64,000 bases of DNA from Parasulfuritortus sp049322515 (GTDB lineage: Bacteria; Pseudomonadota; Gammaproteobacteria; Burkholderiales; Thiobacillaceae), in contig JBMOQW010000012.1 in the NCBI GenBank assembly GCA_049322515.1, forward strand, positions 62,001 through 126,000. Direction: 5' to 3'. How positions within the stretch are numbered: position 1 is the stretch's first letter; the number at the start of each line of letters is the position of its first letter. This document shows, piece by piece, positions 63,250-64,000 of this stretch. The notes beneath the pieces are model-generated. The model worked only from the letters and a program-made list of their open reading frames with translations, searched no databases and had not been told where the DNA came from. A program made the translations under genes and the position numbers.

Positions 63250-64000
63250 TTATTTGCATGACCCGCAGTGTGCTAGACATGGATCCAGGGCAATCTCGTC
63301 ACAGTTGACCTCCACCAGCCTCTGCATTTCCGCGACAAGGTCGTCCTGAGTGTGCTCGTCCGCATGCCCAGCGACCACCGGCGCGGCTAAGTCCCTGCCG
63401 CAGTAATGCCGCAGGTACAACCGCATGACGTGCTCCACCCCCTCCTCGGTGACCGATCTCAGGTCGTTAGCAAAATAGCGCCCGCGGGTGAAGCTACTGG
63501 TGATGATTTCGTAGGAGGGGAAATAGGCGACATCGGCATACTTGCGTGAAATCTGCTCCGCGACTACCCTCAGTACCGATTTCGAATAGGCCGTCGATAC
63601 CAGCACGTGCCTGTCCTCGGCGGTCGCAACAAGGGGCACCGGCGACACAGTGAGGATCACCCTCGCCTTTGGGTTCACGTTTCGGAGCTTGTCCATGAAT
63701 CGCACGAAGTCCCGATTCACCTCCTCTACCCCGAAGTTGATAAACCGATAGCGATCGGGGTCAAATGTTCCTCCGGAGACGCCCGGACATACGGGGTAAG
63801 CGGTACCGTCATCCCTTGAAACCCAGCACTCGGTCAGACCGAAGGTAAATACGAACACGTCCAGTTCCTGGAACATCACCTTGACATGACGCAGGTGCTG
63901 GGCACGGTCCAAGTCCAGTTCGCGCCTAGTACGGAAGCCGCCCGGCTGAATCTGAGGTCTCAGCGGATCCACCCAGGAACCGTCATCCAGTTGCCAGGCC
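63250..64000 (-). CDS. GSCFA-domain protein, cut by the right window edge
   Basis: The frame is open to the last base, so the N-terminus is missing; 250 codons are seen. The stretch VFTFGLTECWVSRDDGTAYP, VILTVSPVPLVATAEDRHVL and STAYSKSVLRVVAEQISRKY, with FPSYEIITSSFTRGRYFAND, are typical of GSCFA (SGNH-hydrolase-like) proteins found in polysaccharide clusters. It is convergent with the GtrA operon. A deacetylase or esterase of surface glycan is a common guess, but not proven. The GTG at 63972 is an internal codon of the same frame. Confidence 0.85.
   Translation of the reverse strand, partial: AWQLDDGSWVDPLRPQIQPGGFRTRRELDLDRAQHLRHVKVMFQELDVFVFTFGLTECWVSRDDGTAYPVCPGVSGGTFDPDRYRFINFGVEEVNRDFVRFMDKLRNVNPKARVILTVSPVPLVATAEDRHVLVSTAYSKSVLRVVAEQISRKYADVAYFPSYEIITSSFTRGRYFANDLRSVTEEGVEHVMRLYLRHYCGRDLAAPVVAGHADEHTQDDLVAEMQRLVEVNCDEIALDPCLAHCGSCK

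Overview
This 64 kb window is a GC-rich chromosomal segment, most likely from a betaproteobacterium. The pointers are the gene order tRNA-Tyr/Gly/Thr–tufB–tRNA-Trp–secE–nusG–rplKAJL–rpoBC–rpsLG–fusA–tufA, the block ychF–pth–rplY–prs–tRNA-Gln–ispE–lolB, the lengths of RpoB (1369 aa) and RpoC (1402 aa), and a CIRCE operator in front of rpoH. The genus cannot be fixed from sequence reading alone.

Region 1 (1–17.7 kb, minus strand) is the translation/transcription superoperon. It starts at a strong sigma70 promoter near 17.65 kb in front of three tRNA genes and tufB and runs down to tufA, which the window edge cuts. The two tuf copies look identical over the 1049 shared bases. An L10-type leader precedes rplJ, and two hairpins separate rplL from rpoB. 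Region 2 (17.7–31.3 kb) is housekeeping: ychF, pth, rplY, prs, tRNA-Gln, ispE, lolB and a TPR lipoprotein on the minus strand; mutM and a dynamin-like GTPase on the plus strand; then a 2[4Fe-4S] ferredoxin, coaD, rsmD and a pair of M16 peptidases (one active, one degenerate). Region 3 (31.3–35.7 kb) holds ftsY-ftsE-ftsX, an ankyrin protein, rpoH with its CIRCE site, and an unlisted 35-residue membrane peptide.

Region 4 (35.8–45.3 kb) is a type IV pilus minor-pilin operon (fimT-pilV-pilW-pilX-pilY1-pilE), followed on the other strand by an AlgZ/AlgR-like two-component pair, a second FimT-type pseudopilin and a ComEA-like DNA-binding protein. Together they suggest a regulated pilus and DNA-uptake locus. 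A MidA-type methyltransferase follows.

Region 5 (46.6–64 kb) is accessory and is a cell-surface polysaccharide region: a WbpM/CapD-type dehydratase, gmd and rmd (GDP-D-rhamnose supply), a GT4 glycosyltransferase, an AT-richer GT-C-like membrane protein, and a tightly overlapping plus-strand operon: GT2, unknown 138-residue protein, GMC-like flavoprotein, extended SDR, methyltransferase, GtrA. A GSCFA-family gene is cut by the right edge. A secreted multidomain subtilase with a small exported protein behind it sits inside this region. The most novel-looking unit is the GT2/GtrA/GT-C set with embedded redox and methylation enzymes, which looks like a lipid-linked sugar modification pathway. No transposase, integrase, CRISPR array or phage gene was seen.
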